Shown here one piece after another: positions 1-8,570 of a stretch of 64,000 bases of DNA (position 1 is its first letter; each line of letters starts with the position of its first letter). Origin of the DNA: Gluconacetobacter liquefaciens (GTDB lineage Bacteria; Pseudomonadota; Alphaproteobacteria; Acetobacterales; Acetobacteraceae); NCBI RefSeq assembly GCF_003350405.1, contig NZ_QQAW01000002.1, positions 186,001-250,000 of the forward strand, given 5' to 3'. Below the pieces are notes generated by a model, which worked only from the letters and a program-made list of their open reading frames with translations, was not told where the DNA came from and did no database searches. The position numbers and the translations under genes were made by a program.

Positions 1-1
1 G

Positions 2-361
2 CAGATGAATGCCTATCGCCGGGTGACCGAGATTTCGCCCTCTCTGGTCCATACGCTGAATTACCGGCTGTTCCAGAAGAACCTGATGCACGGCAAGCCG
101 AACGACTGGAAATGCCGTGCCGGCGCCCGGTACCTCTATGTGACCGAGGATGGACGGGTGCATTGGTGTTCGCAGCAGCGCGGCTATCCGGCTATCCCGC
201 TGCTGGAATACGGTCCCGAGGACCTGAAGCGCGAATATCATACCGAGAAATCGTGCAGCCCGACCTGCACGTTGAGCTGTGTGCATCAGATGAGCATGTT
301 CGACCGCTATCGCGGTGCCCAGCATCCGACCGACCCGATGCCTCTGCCCGCGGAAGCCTGA
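2..361 (+). CDS. Radical SAM/SPASM-type protein, C-terminal part (5' truncated by window edge)
   Basis: The reading frame is open from the window edge, so only the last 119 or so residues are seen and the radical SAM core (CxxxCxxC) would lie upstream. The visible part has five cysteines spaced as in an auxiliary Fe-S (SPASM or twitch) domain: WKC, HWC, KSC, PTC and LSC, around a 'YVTEDGRVHWC' stretch typical of these domains. Such tails hold extra 4Fe-4S clusters that bind substrate or relay electrons. An internal ATG at position 5 is probably not the start. It faces the convergent flippase gene, leaving about 50 bp between the two stops. Family-level call only; the substrate cannot be told. 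Confidence 0.6.
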   Translation, partial: QMNAYRRVTEISPSLVHTLNYRLFQKNLMHGKPNDWKCRAGARYLYVTEDGRVHWCSQQRGYPAIPLLEYGPEDLKREYHTEKSCSPTCTLSCVHQMSMFDRYRGAQHPTDPMPLPAEA

Positions 362-413
362 CCGTCGATGCGGGCCGGTGGCGATCCGGCTCGCGTGTCC
401 TGCACTTCGGTAC

Positions 414-1709
414 TTACGGGTGGCGCAGGCGCAGGAAGGGGATGACGCGTGTGGACAGGATCAGGGTCTCGGCCAGCAGGGTCGCGATGCCCGCTCCGTT
501 CACGCCCCATAGGCGCGCCAGGCCATAGAGTACCGGCAGGCAGAGCGTGGTGACGGCGATGCGGCCGATGAACAGGCGGTGGGCATAGCCCAGCGAGACC
601 AGGAACGGTTCCAGCGGCACATCCCACAGATCGAGGATCGCGGCCGTCGTCAGGACCATCAGCAGTGCCAGGTCGTTCGTCCTGACGGCCAGCAGGGTGT
701 GGAATATCCACGGGCCGATCGTCGCCGCCACCACCAACGCCAGGATGGAAAACAGGCCCAGCGCCTGGAAGATGCGGAACATGACGCGGCGCATGCCCGC
801 GCGGTCGCCCTGGTCGCGCAGGCGGATCAGTTCGGGATAGAGGGCGGGGGTGAGCAATTGCGCCGGCTGGGCCAGGGCGTCGCAGACATGCCAGGTGACG
901 CTGTAGATGGCGGCGGCGGCGGGATTGGTCGCCGCGCCCACGATCAGCACGGTGACGCGGGAGGTGAGGGCTGAGAGGGCCTGATTGCCGCTGGTGGAGA
1001 GTGTCAGGCGCCAGATGCCGTGGAAATCCGTCCGCCAGGCTGTGCCGAACAGCCGGAAGCCGCGCAGGCTGGCTGTGTGCCGGACGGCCGCCCAGGCGGT
1101 GCTGCAATTAGCCATAAACGACATGACGACGCCCAGGTACCAGACGACCATGAAGCCGCCCAGGTGCCAGTGCAGGCCCAGGCCCAGCACCGTGCCGACC
1201 AGGCGGGTCGTGTTGAGCGCCAGGTCGGCCAGGGCGGATTGCCGGAAGCGGTTGGTCAACCGCAATACGCCCAGTGCCCAGCAGGTGTTCATGAACAGGA
1301 CCGAGGTCATGTAGATGAGCGCTGGCCCCTGGGTGGCGGCCGACCAGCCGAAGATATGGCCGAAGGTGGCGACCCCGATCAGGGCCAGGATGGTGCCGGC
1401 CACGGCGCCGAGTGCGTCCAGCATGATGCAGTGGCGCAGCAGGACCTGGAAGCGCGTCTGTTCGCCACGGGCGAACAGCGCATTGCCGAAATGCAGCAGC
1501 GGCTGCCAGGACTGGAAGCGCGTGGCGACCGAGAAGGACGAGGCGCAGGAATGGATCAGCAGCAGCGCGCCATATTGCTCCAGCCCCAGCGCGCGCACGA
1601 CCAGCGCGGTGGTGAGGAAGCCGAGCACGCCGGCCATCCCCTTGCCGCCCAGCAGGTAGCCGGTGTTGCGGAAGATCCGGGCGACCTGCCCCGGTGCGGC
1701 GGCGGACAC
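414..1709 (-). CDS. Oligosaccharide flippase family membrane protein (MATE/MVF-like)
   Basis: A 431-residue polytopic inner-membrane protein with about 12 predicted hydrophobic segments. The N-terminus (NTGYLLGGKGMAGVLGFLTTALVVRALG, in part) is typical of Wzx/RfbX-like polysaccharide flippases, which move lipid-linked sugars across the inner membrane. The start is GTG, and its G overlaps the TAG stop of the upstream MotB-like gene by one base (position 1709), so translation is probably coupled. It is the last gene of a four-gene minus-strand operon (OmpA-like, MotA-like, MotB-like, flippase). No glycosyltransferase lies next to it in the window, so the substrate is unknown. Family confident, role inferred. 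Confidence 0.75.
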   Translation of the reverse strand: MSAAAPGQVARIFRNTGYLLGGKGMAGVLGFLTTALVVRALGLEQYGALLLIHSCASSFSVATRFQSWQPLLHFGNALFARGEQTRFQVLLRHCIMLDALGAVAGTILALIGVATFGHIFGWSAATQGPALIYMTSVLFMNTCWALGVLRLTNRFRQSALADLALNTTRLVGTVLGLGLHWHLGGFMVVWYLGVVMSFMANCSTAWAAVRHTASLRGFRLFGTAWRTDFHGIWRLTLSTSGNQALSALTSRVTVLIVGAATNPAAAAIYSVTWHVCDALAQPAQLLTPALYPELIRLRDQGDRAGMRRVMFRIFQALGLFSILALVVAATIGPWIFHTLLAVRTNDLALLMVLTTAAILDLWDVPLEPFLVSLGYAHRLFIGRIAVTTLCLPVLYGLARLWGVNGAGIATLLAETLILSTRVIPFLRLRHP

Positions 1710-2680
1710 TAGCGGTCGGTCAGGCGGAACTCGATACGCCGGTTGCGGGCATAGGCTGCCTGGGTATCGTGATTGTCCAGCGGCTGGAAATCGGCGAAGC
1801 CGGTCGCGGCCAGGTGCTGGGGGCTGATGCCTTCCGCGATCAGGAGCTTGACCACGGTGATCGCACGCGCCGTCGACAGCTCCCAGTTGCTGGCGAAGGC
1901 GCTGTGGATCGGCTGGCGGTCGGCGTGGCCGTCGACCCGCATGATCCAGGGGACCGAAGTGGGGATCTGGCTGGAAACCTGGTGGAAGGTACGGGCGAGG
2001 GTGCGGATCTCGGCCACGCCCTTGGGCGACAGGTCGGCGCTGCCGGGGGGGAACAGCACCTCGCTCTGGAACACGAAGCGGTCGCCCACGATCTGCACGC
2101 CGTCCTGATTCTTCAGGATGTCGCGCAGGCGGCCGAAGAATTCCGACCGGTAGCGCTGCAACTGCTCGACCTTGTCGGCCAGGGCCACGTTCAGCTTCTG
2201 CCCCAGATCGTCGATCTTGTGGTCGCGGTCGTGGATCTGCTGCTGGGAGATGTCCAGCACCATCATCGCCGCGCCGAGCTGCCGGCGGAGTTCTTCGAGC
2301 TGCGTGCTGAGGGCCGCGACCTGCTGCTGGCTGGCCTGGGAAAGCGTGTCGCGCTCGGCGGTCAGCTGAGAGACCTGGGCGGTGAGCGACGAGGCCATCG
2401 CCACGTCCTTGTCGTGCGCGGAACGCAGGGAGGCGACCGAGAGCTGGAGCGTGTGGCTGCGGTTCTGCTCGAGCGCCAGCATGTCGTTCAGCTTGCTGAC
2501 CTGCTGCGTCAACTGTTCCATCGCCTGCTGGCGCTTGGCCAGTACCACGGACAGGAACGCCTGCCCCAGCACGAAGACGAGCAGGACGAAGATGACGACC
2601 ATCAGCAGGGTGGACAGGGCGTCCACATATCCCGGCCAGGCGTCCAGGCCGGAATGGGTCTGGCGGCGGCGGCGTGCCAT
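1709..2680 (-). CDS. MotB/OmpA-like peptidoglycan-binding stator protein
   Basis: 323 residues. A short cytoplasmic basic tail is followed by one membrane helix (about residues 22-46) that begins with 'YVDALSTLL'; the Asp matches the proton-carrying Asp of MotB/ExbD/ZorB-type stators. Residues ~47-175 are rich in Gln/Leu heptads and read as a periplasmic coiled coil. Residues ~205-320 form an OmpA_C domain with 'GHADRQPI', 'NWELSTARA' and 'NRRIEFRL', which binds peptidoglycan. It pairs with the MotA/ExbB-like gene 27 bp upstream to make an ion-driven inner-membrane motor. No flagellar genes are nearby, so a flagellar role is unlikely; the target of the motor is unknown. Confidence 0.8.
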   Translation of the reverse strand: MARRRRQTHSGLDAWPGYVDALSTLLMVVIFVLLVFVLGQAFLSVVLAKRQQAMEQLTQQVSKLNDMLALEQNRSHTLQLSVASLRSAHDKDVAMASSLTAQVSQLTAERDTLSQASQQQVAALSTQLEELRRQLGAAMMVLDISQQQIHDRDHKIDDLGQKLNVALADKVEQLQRYRSEFFGRLRDILKNQDGVQIVGDRFVFQSEVLFPPGSADLSPKGVAEIRTLARTFHQVSSQIPTSVPWIMRVDGHADRQPIHSAFASNWELSTARAITVVKLLIAEGISPQHLAATGFADFQPLDNHDTQAAYARNRRIEFRLTDR

Positions 2681-2707
2681 GCTGTTACCTCGCGAAGCCG
2701 GGGGCGA

Positions 2708-3793
2708 TCAGGGCGCGCGCGCGCCGGCGGGGGCGGATGCTGCGATGGTGCGCGTGAGCAGGCGCAGGTCGCCGCGAATTTCGGTGGCGATCTGGGTGCG
2801 GCCCTGCTCCATGTCCGACAGGATGCGGGTCAACTGGGCTTCGATGCCGCGCAATTGCTGCTGGCTCGAATCCTCGGCCATGCGCTGCATCAGGACATGG
2901 CTGGCGCGCATCGTCTCGGTCATGACGCCGATCCGGTCGTTCAGGCTGACCAGCAGGGCCTGCTGCTGGTGCCGGCCTTCCTCGCCGCGTGCAATCAGGG
3001 CTTGCAGCTTTTCCAGGTTTTCGGCGGTCTGTTCCAGCAATGCCTGGACGTAGACGGGAATGCCGGCATCGGCGCCGTCGCCGGTGCCGATGGCGGAGCC
3101 GATGCGGGTCAGGCCGGCCAGCCACTCTTCCAGTTCGTTGAAGAAGCGGTTCTGCGCCTGTCCCGCCGTCAGGTCCAGAAAGCCCAGCACAAGGGCGCTG
3201 GCCAGGCCGAACATCGAGCCAGAGAAGGCGGTGCCCATGCCGTGAAGCGGCTTGGCCAGCCCGGTCTTCAACTGGTCGAACATCGCGTTCAGGTCGCCCG
3301 AGCCGACCGAAAGGCCGGTGATGACGTCGGCGATCGACCAGATCGTCAGTAGCAGGCCGTAGAACGTACCCAGCAGGCCCAGGAAGATCAGCAGGTTGGT
3401 CATGTAGCGCGACAGTTCCCGCCCCTCGTCGAGGCGCGAGGAGAGGCTGTCGAGCATCGACTGCATTGCGGGGGTGGACAGGACCAGCCGGTCGGAACGA
3501 TTGCGCGTGGCCAGCATGGACGCCATCGGCGCCAGCAGGGTCGGCGGGGTGGGCTGGGCCAGGCCGTCACGCGGCTGGCGCAGCGTTTCCACCCAACGGA
3601 CCTCGGGGATCAGCCGCAGGACCATGCGGATGTTCCAGACGATGCCCAGGGCGAGGATGCCCAGGATCAGCCCGTCCAGGATCGGGTTGTTGAAGAAGGC
3701 GGTGTACAGCATGCGCCCGAGTGCGCCGGCTGCCAGCACGACGACCGTGAGGAACAGGACGATACGCAGGAGATAGGTTGTCGGCTGGGTCAC
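2708..3793 (-). CDS. MotA/TolQ/ExbB-like proton channel protein
   Basis: 361 residues with two N-terminal membrane helices (about 8-30 and 38-60) and two more around 130-155 ('LLIFLGLLGTFYGLLLT') and 185-210 ('GMGTAFSGSMFGLASALVLG'), which are the conserved channel-lining pair of MotA/TolQ/ExbB. The C-terminal third (about 230-345) is a long hydrophilic helical tail, unlike ExbB and more like stator proteins with cytoplasmic tails. Its ATG overlaps the stop of the upstream Pro-rich OmpA-like gene by 4 bp (ATGA, 3790-3793), and the MotB-like partner follows. Together they should form a proton-motive-force-driven envelope complex. The function of this subfamily is not established. Confidence 0.8.
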   Translation of the reverse strand: MTQPTTYLLRIVLFLTVVVLAAGALGRMLYTAFFNNPILDGLILGILALGIVWNIRMVLRLIPEVRWVETLRQPRDGLAQPTPPTLLAPMASMLATRNRSDRLVLSTPAMQSMLDSLSSRLDEGRELSRYMTNLLIFLGLLGTFYGLLLTIWSIADVITGLSVGSGDLNAMFDQLKTGLAKPLHGMGTAFSGSMFGLASALVLGFLDLTAGQAQNRFFNELEEWLAGLTRIGSAIGTGDGADAGIPVYVQALLEQTAENLEKLQALIARGEEGRHQQQALLVSLNDRIGVMTETMRASHVLMQRMAEDSSQQQLRGIEAQLTRILSDMEQGRTQIATEIRGDLRLLTRTIAASAPAGARAP

Positions 3794-4596
3794 GGTGCGG
3801 AACGCTGCTCCGAAGGGGCGGGGGAAGGCGGTGGCGCAGAGGCGACCATATCCGACCGGGTCACGTCAACATGATCCGGGGACGTTTCATTCGGGTTGTC
3901 TGATCCTTTTGCCGTTGCGGGCGCGGGTACGCCGATCGCGCGGACATAGATCCGCGTCGTGGCGACCCCGGCATGGATCAGGATCGAGCGGATTGCCAGC
4001 CCGCGTGCCAGTGACAGTCGCCGGGGCGTGGAAACGTCGTCGGCGGCGCCGGAGGCTGTGGCGTCGATTTCGGCCCGCGTGTAGGGCGCCTGCAGCAGCG
4101 TGGCGGCGAAAGTTTTCACCCCGTCGATCATCGCCGCGTTCATGTCCGTACTGCCGGCCGCGAAGGTGAGGCGCAGGCCGCCGGGCCGGTCGGTGACGGT
4201 GCCCTGGGCGTCGGCCTTTGCGGGGACTTCCGGCGGCAGTGCGGGCGGATGGAGCGGGACATCGACTACGGGTGGGCGGATGACCGGTGGCGGTGGCGGG
4301 GCGGCAGGAATGGTCGGGGGCGGACCGGCATGGGCTGGCGCGGGCCGGGTCGGTGCAGGGGCGGTGGCGGACGGAGCCGACGGAGCAGCAGGTCTGGTGG
4401 CCGGTGCGTGCGGGGCGGGCTTGGATACCTTGGTAGCCGGCAGGGCGGAGAGCGCGCTGTCGTCGGTCGTGACCTGCGCATGCGCTGAGGTGAAGGCCAG
4501 TCCGCCAAGAGCCGCGAGTGTCGCGAGCATGGCATGGGCGGCTACCCGACGGTGCGGGCCGGAGCGCGAGGGGAGTGCGAGGCGGATATCAGGCAT
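3790..4596 (-). CDS. Proline-rich periplasmic protein with OmpA-like C-terminus
   Basis: 268 residues. An N-terminal hydrophobic stretch ending in 'SAHA-Q' (about residue 41) looks like a signal peptide. Residues ~50-130 are an Ala/Pro-rich linker with runs of four to five prolines, as in TonB and other envelope-spanning proteins. The C-terminal ~110 residues ('LTFAAGSTDMN', 'RRLSLARGLAIRSIL', 'RIYVRAIG') resemble an OmpA_C fold. It is the first gene of the MotA/MotB-like operon and overlaps the next gene by 4 bp. I infer that it spans the periplasm from the motor to the wall or outer membrane. An internal Met at residue 23 is another possible start. Confidence 0.6.
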   Translation of the reverse strand: MPDIRLALPSRSGPHRRVAAHAMLATLAALGGLAFTSAHAQVTTDDSALSALPATKVSKPAPHAPATRPAAPSAPSATAPAPTRPAPAHAGPPPTIPAAPPPPPVIRPPVVDVPLHPPALPPEVPAKADAQGTVTDRPGGLRLTFAAGSTDMNAAMIDGVKTFAATLLQAPYTRAEIDATASGAADDVSTPRRLSLARGLAIRSILIHAGVATTRIYVRAIGVPAPATAKGSDNPNETSPDHVDVTRSDMVASAPPPSPAPSEQRSAP

Positions 4597-4688
4597 GATC
4601 GGGGCAGCCTAGACCAGATCGCACGCGGGCCGAAGAGGCAGAGTGCGACGAGGGCTTTGAAAGCGCCTCATCGCGGAAGCCGCAGGGC

Positions 4689-5525
4689 TCAGGGCCGTGC
4701 GGTCAGGCTCTCGGCTACCAGTTCGCGCAGTTTGCCATGCAGTTGGGCGTTGCCGGCCACGACATTGACCGAATCGCCCATGTCGTTGAGGTCGGCGCCG
4801 TCGGGATCGGTGGCGTAGCCGCCGGCCTCGCGCACCAGCAGCAGGCCGGCCGCGCAGTCCCACGGTTTCAGGCCCAGTTCCCAGAAGCCTTCGTACCGGC
4901 CGGCAGCTACCCAGGCGAGATCGAGCGCCGCTGCGCCGAAGCGGCGGATGCCCGCCACCTGCGGCATCAGCGCGCCCAGCGTGCGGGCGAAGGGCAGGCG
5001 GCGCTGGGCCGGGACCTTGGCGAAGGGAATGCCGGTGGCGAACAGGGCCTCGTGCATGTCACGACGGGCCGACACGCGGATGCGGCGCTCGTTGAGGAAT
5101 GCGCCCACGCCTTTTTCGGCCCAGAAGATCTCGTTGGCGGCGGGGTTGTAGACCAGTGCCGCCGCCAGTTCGATCGTGCCATCGGGCAGGCGGCGTTGCA
5201 GGGCGATCGAGATCGCCCAGTGCGGGATGCCGTGCAGGAAGTTGGTGGTGCCGTCCAGCGGGTCGACGATCCAGCGCCACGTCCAGTTGTCGCTGCCTGA
5301 GGCGCCGCTTTCTTCCATCAGGAAGGCGTAGCCGGGGCGGGCGCGCTCCAGTTCCTCGCGGATCGCGGCTTCGGCGCGCAGGTCGGCCTGCGAGACGAAA
5401 TCGCCGGGGCCCTTGATGCTGACCTGAAGCTGCTCGACCTCGTTGAAGTCACGCAGCAGGCGCCGCGCGGCCTTCTGGGCCGCGTTCTGCATCACCGTCA
5501 TATGGGGAGAGAGTCGCATGGCCAC
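4689..5525 (-). CDS. suhB: Inositol monophosphatase family protein (SuhB-like)
   Basis: 278 residues, the usual length for the IMPase family. The metal-binding motifs are all present: 'MEESGA' (motif with Glu ligand), 'IVDPLDGTTNF' (core Mg2+ site) and 'WDCAAGLLLVREAGG' near the C-terminus. These Mg-dependent enzymes hydrolyse myo-inositol 1-phosphate and related sugar phosphates; SuhB also acts in rRNA antitermination in enterobacteria. The open frame begins at a GTG (5525) preceded by AGGA; an ATG two codons downstream (5519) is an alternative. It lies downstream of efp on the same strand, separated by a terminator hairpin, so it probably has its own promoter. Confidence 0.85.
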   Translation of the reverse strand: MAMRLSPHMTVMQNAAQKAARRLLRDFNEVEQLQVSIKGPGDFVSQADLRAEAAIREELERARPGYAFLMEESGASGSDNWTWRWIVDPLDGTTNFLHGIPHWAISIALQRRLPDGTIELAAALVYNPAANEIFWAEKGVGAFLNERRIRVSARRDMHEALFATGIPFAKVPAQRRLPFARTLGALMPQVAGIRRFGAAALDLAWVAAGRYEGFWELGLKPWDCAAGLLLVREAGGYATDPDGADLNDMGDSVNVVAGNAQLHGKLRELVAESLTARP

Positions 5526-5604
5526 GGCGATCGGTCCTGTCTGGCTGGAGCGGGTCGGGATGACGTGGACGCCACCTCATCACGCAAAGATGTTCTGTGT
5601 AACG

Positions 5605-5638
5605 AAAAAAACGCGGCCCCATGGGCATGCCATGGGGC
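5605..5638 (-). terminator. Rho-independent terminator downstream of efp
   Basis: A perfect 9-bp inverted repeat (GCCCCATGG, 5616-5624, and CCATGGGGC, 5630-5638) with a 5-nt loop. Read on the minus strand it is followed within a few bases by seven Ts (plus-strand A-tract 5605-5611). It starts 12 bases after the efp stop, which fits an intrinsic terminator for efp. Confidence 0.85.
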
Positions 5639-5649
5639 TGCGCGGGGCT

Positions 5650-6216
5650 TCAGCCCTTCGCGCGTTCCACGTAGCTGGCGTCTTCCGTGCGGACGACGAT
5701 ACGCTCGCCGGCTTCGATGAACGGCGGCACCATGGTCTTGACGCCGTTCGACAGCTTCGCCGGCTTGTAGGACGAGCTGGCGGTCTGGCCCTTCACGACC
5801 GGGTCGGCCTCGACGATTTCCAGCGTCACCTGCGCGGGAAGCTGCACGCCCACCGGGTCGCCTTCGACCAGGTTGATCACCAGCGTCATGTTGTCCTGCA
5901 GGAACGGGGCCTGGTCGCCCAGGAGGTCCAGCGGGATCAGCGTCTGCTCGAACGTCTCCGGGTCCATCAGCACGACGTTGTCGCCGTCCATGTAGGAATA
6001 GGTGTATTCCTTTTCCTCGGTCATCAGACGTTCGACGGTGTCGGCGGTGCGCCAGCGCTCGTTGGTCTTGTTGCCCGTCTTGAGGTCGCGCATCTCCACC
6101 TGGATGAAGGCGCCGCCCTTGCCGGGGGTGATGATCTGCTGCTTCAGGACGGTCCAGCGACGGCCTTCGTGCTCGATGACCTGTCCGGCACGGATCAGGT
6201 TCGCCTGCTGTTTCAT
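5650..6216 (-). CDS. efp: Elongation factor P
   Basis: 188 residues, standard EF-P length. The N-terminal KOW-like domain carries the loop 'TPGKGGA' with Lys33 at the tip, the residue that EpmA/EpmB modify by beta-lysylation in E. coli. The central OB domain ('EKEYTYSYMDGDNVVLMD') and C-terminal OB domain ('VKTMVPPFIEAGERIVV') are complete. EF-P binds stalled ribosomes between the P and E sites and rescues polyproline synthesis. The gene is directly downstream of epmB (39-bp gap, same strand), with epmA divergent beyond it, so the factor and its modification enzymes form one locus. The Pro-rich protein at 3790-4596 is a plausible client (inference). Confidence 0.97.
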   Translation of the reverse strand: MKQQANLIRAGQVIEHEGRRWTVLKQQIITPGKGGAFIQVEMRDLKTGNKTNERWRTADTVERLMTEEKEYTYSYMDGDNVVLMDPETFEQTLIPLDLLGDQAPFLQDNMTLVINLVEGDPVGVQLPAQVTLEIVEADPVVKGQTASSSYKPAKLSNGVKTMVPPFIEAGERIVVRTEDASYVERAKG

Positions 6217-6255
6217 GGTGGGCCCTGTCTGACTATGGGTATGGAAGGCGGGCTT

Positions 6256-7365
6256 CTAACGCTCTCGGGCGCCGAGGGCAAGGTTGGGCGCGGATTCAGC
6301 GGCGAGTTTGTGGCGGCCGCCTGCCGGATCGCGGACCATGGGGCCGTCTTCCCCGGCTTCCAGATAGTCCGGCCCCAGCGGCACCTTGCCGTGGCCGCCC
6401 GGAATGTCGAGCGTGTAGGTGGGCCATGCGAGGCCGGTCACCCGGCCGCGCAGGCCCGCCAGCAGGCGCTGGCCCTCGGCGATCGGCACATGGAAGCGCG
6501 CGGTGCCGGGGGCGGGGTCGAGCTGGTGCAGATAATAGGGCTTTACCCTGGCCTCGACCATCGCGCGGAACAGTCCTTCCAGCGCCGCCACGCTGTCATT
6601 GACGCCGCGCAGCAGGACCGACTGGCCCAGGATGGGGATCGCCCGTGCCTGGATGCGGCGCAGGGCCGCGCGGGCGGCCGGGGTGAATTCGCTGGCATGG
6701 TTGGCGTGCATGACCACCCACATCGCGCGGTCGGTCTGCATCGCATCGGCCAGTTCGTCGGTGATGCGGGCGGGGTCGGCGACGGGTACGCGGCTGTGGA
6801 TGCGGATCGTCGTGACGTGGGGCATGGCGTCGAGCGCCTGGATGATCTGGCGCAGGCGACGGGGGGAGAGCATCAGCGGGTCGCCGCCGGTGAGGATCAC
6901 CTCGCGGATGGCGGGGTGGTCGCGCAGCCAGTCCAGCGCGCGGGCCAGGGCGGCATCGTCCAGCACGCCGCCATCGGGGCCGACATGTTCGCGCCGGAAG
7001 CAGAAGCGGCAATAGAGCGGGCAGACCAGCAGGGGCTTGAGCAGCGCGCGGTCGGCGTAGCGGTGGACGATACCGGGCACCGGCGACAGGGCGTCGTCGC
7101 CGATCGGGTCCGCGTGTTCATGGGGGACGACGGCCAGTTCGGCGGCATCGGGGATGACCTGCAGGCCGATCGGGTCGTCCGGCCGTTCGATCAGCGCGGC
7201 GAAGGCGGGGGGGATGGCGGTGGCATATTGCCGGGACACCTCTTCCAGCGCCGGGGCCGCATCCGGAGGGACCAGCCCGGCGGCGACCAGTGCGGGGATG
7301 TCGCGCAGCGTCCGGCCCGTCGGCGGGGTGAAATCGTCCTGGGGATGGTTGACCGATCGTGTCAT
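6256..7365 (-). CDS. epmB: EF-P (R)-beta-lysylation enzyme EpmB / lysine 2,3-aminomutase family
   Basis: 369 residues, a PLP- and radical-SAM-dependent enzyme. The 4Fe-4S/SAM motif is CPLYCRFC (Cys115, Cys119, Cys122), the glycine-rich SAM-binding stretch 'ILTGGDPLML' follows, and the PLP-binding lysine motif 'IPGGHGKV' places the Schiff-base lysine at residue 327. The family converts L-alpha-lysine to beta-lysine. Its position between efp and epmA, and its short length without the extra C-terminal domain of clostridial KamA, argue for the EF-P pathway enzyme and not a catabolic aminomutase. It is divergent from epmA with a 47-bp shared promoter region. Confidence 0.9.
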   Translation of the reverse strand: MTRSVNHPQDDFTPPTGRTLRDIPALVAAGLVPPDAAPALEEVSRQYATAIPPAFAALIERPDDPIGLQVIPDAAELAVVPHEHADPIGDDALSPVPGIVHRYADRALLKPLLVCPLYCRFCFRREHVGPDGGVLDDAALARALDWLRDHPAIREVILTGGDPLMLSPRRLRQIIQALDAMPHVTTIRIHSRVPVADPARITDELADAMQTDRAMWVVMHANHASEFTPAARAALRRIQARAIPILGQSVLLRGVNDSVAALEGLFRAMVEARVKPYYLHQLDPAPGTARFHVPIAEGQRLLAGLRGRVTGLAWPTYTLDIPGGHGKVPLGPDYLEAGEDGPMVRDPAGGRHKLAAESAPNLALGARER

Positions 7366-7412
7366 CGGCTGGCTCTACTCGACCGGTCTTCGTCCCGCAA
7401 CAGGAGTCCTTC

Positions 7413-8459
7413 ATGACCGACGGCGGCGGTTCTGCCCCTTTTTCCGCGCCGGATTGCGACCCCGACCGCATTGCCGGGCGGCTGCCGCTGCTGCGGCGGC
7501 GGGCGCTGGTGGCGCGTGGGGTTCGCGCCTTCTTCGATGCGCGGGGCTATCTGGAGGTCGATACGCCTTATGCGGTGCCGACGCCGGGCGAGGAAGTGCA
7601 CCTGAAGGTATTCCGCACCGAACGGCGGCATCATGACGGCACCCGCGAGGCGCTGTTTCTGCACACCAGCCCCGAATTCGCCATGAAGCGGGTCGTCGCC
7701 GCGACCGGGCTGCCGGTGTTTCAGATGGCGCGGGTCTGGCGCAACGAGGAGGGCAGCCATCTTCATGCTGCCGAATTCACCATGCTGGAATGGTATCGGC
7801 CCGGTGCATCGCTCTCGGCGCTGATGGACGAGACAGAGGCGCTGATGCGCGCCGTGCTGCCGCCGGTGCTTGCGCCGCCCGGCGGGTTGGCGGACTCCGT
7901 GCCGCTGCGGGTCGATGGGCCGTTCGAGCGCCTGACGATGCAGGAGGCCTTTGCCCGGCATGCGGGGGTGGACCTGCTGCCGACCGAGGGCGATGCCGGC
8001 GCGCTGGCCATGGCCGCAGGGTGTGCCCTACGGGATGGCGAGACGTGGGAGGATCTGTTCTTCCGCCTGCTGATGGAGCGGGTGGAGCCGGCGATCGGCC
8101 GGGATCGCCCGACATTTCTGACGCACTGGCCGGCCAGTCAGGCGGCGCTGGCGCGCCGCGATCCGGATGATCCGCGCACGGCGCTGCGTTTCGAGCTTTA
8201 TGCCGCCGGCATGGAACTGGCGAATGCGTTCGAGGAACTGACCGACCCGGTCGAGCAGCGCCGGCGCTTCGTGGACGACCGGACGCGACGGGCGGCGCTG
8301 TATGGCGCCGTGCCCGAACTGGACTGGCCGATGGACGAGGCGCTGCTGGCGGCGCTGGCGCATCTGCCGCCTTGTGCGGGCATTGCACTGGGATTTGATC
8401 GGTTGGTCATGTTGGCGGCGGGGACGGCCCGCATAAATGACATTTTATGGCTGGCCTGA
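7413..8459 (+). CDS. epmA: EF-P lysine ligase EpmA (PoxA/GenX, truncated LysRS paralogue)
   Basis: 348 residues from the chosen ATG at 7413, which has AGGAG six bases upstream; the frame stays open to 7359, but that longer start lacks a ribosome site. It has only the class II aminoacyl-tRNA synthetase catalytic core: motif 2 ('VWRNEEGSHLHAAEFTMLEWY', in part) and motif 3 ('GIALGFDRLVML'), with no N-terminal anticodon-binding domain as in LysRS. EpmA activates beta-lysine made by EpmB and transfers it to the EF-P lysine. Gene order efp-epmB on the minus strand and epmA on the plus strand supports the assignment. Confidence 0.93.
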   Translation: MTDGGGSAPFSAPDCDPDRIAGRLPLLRRRALVARGVRAFFDARGYLEVDTPYAVPTPGEEVHLKVFRTERRHHDGTREALFLHTSPEFAMKRVVAATGLPVFQMARVWRNEEGSHLHAAEFTMLEWYRPGASLSALMDETEALMRAVLPPVLAPPGGLADSVPLRVDGPFERLTMQEAFARHAGVDLLPTEGDAGALAMAAGCALRDGETWEDLFFRLLMERVEPAIGRDRPTFLTHWPASQAALARRDPDDPRTALRFELYAAGMELANAFEELTDPVEQRRRFVDDRTRRAALYGAVPELDWPMDEALLAALAHLPPCAGIALGFDRLVMLAAGTARINDILWLA

Positions 8460-8570
8460 CGCCGGGATGGGTTGAAATATTTGTAATTTCGTCCCCAATT
8501 CGTACGTCATGGCCATGGTGCTACGTTAACGCCCTGATAAATTCTGTCCTGTAGATCGGTAACCCGGATC

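Noticed and set aside
1709-3793. Zorya-type defence system (ZorA/ZorB-like MotA/MotB pair)
   Set aside because: No zorC, zorD or zorE genes nearby, and the pair is embedded with an OmpA-like protein and a flippase.
5443-7416. Plus-strand frame of 657 codons over efp/epmB
   Set aside because: Overlaps the minus-strand efp and epmB genes completely; no protein family seen.
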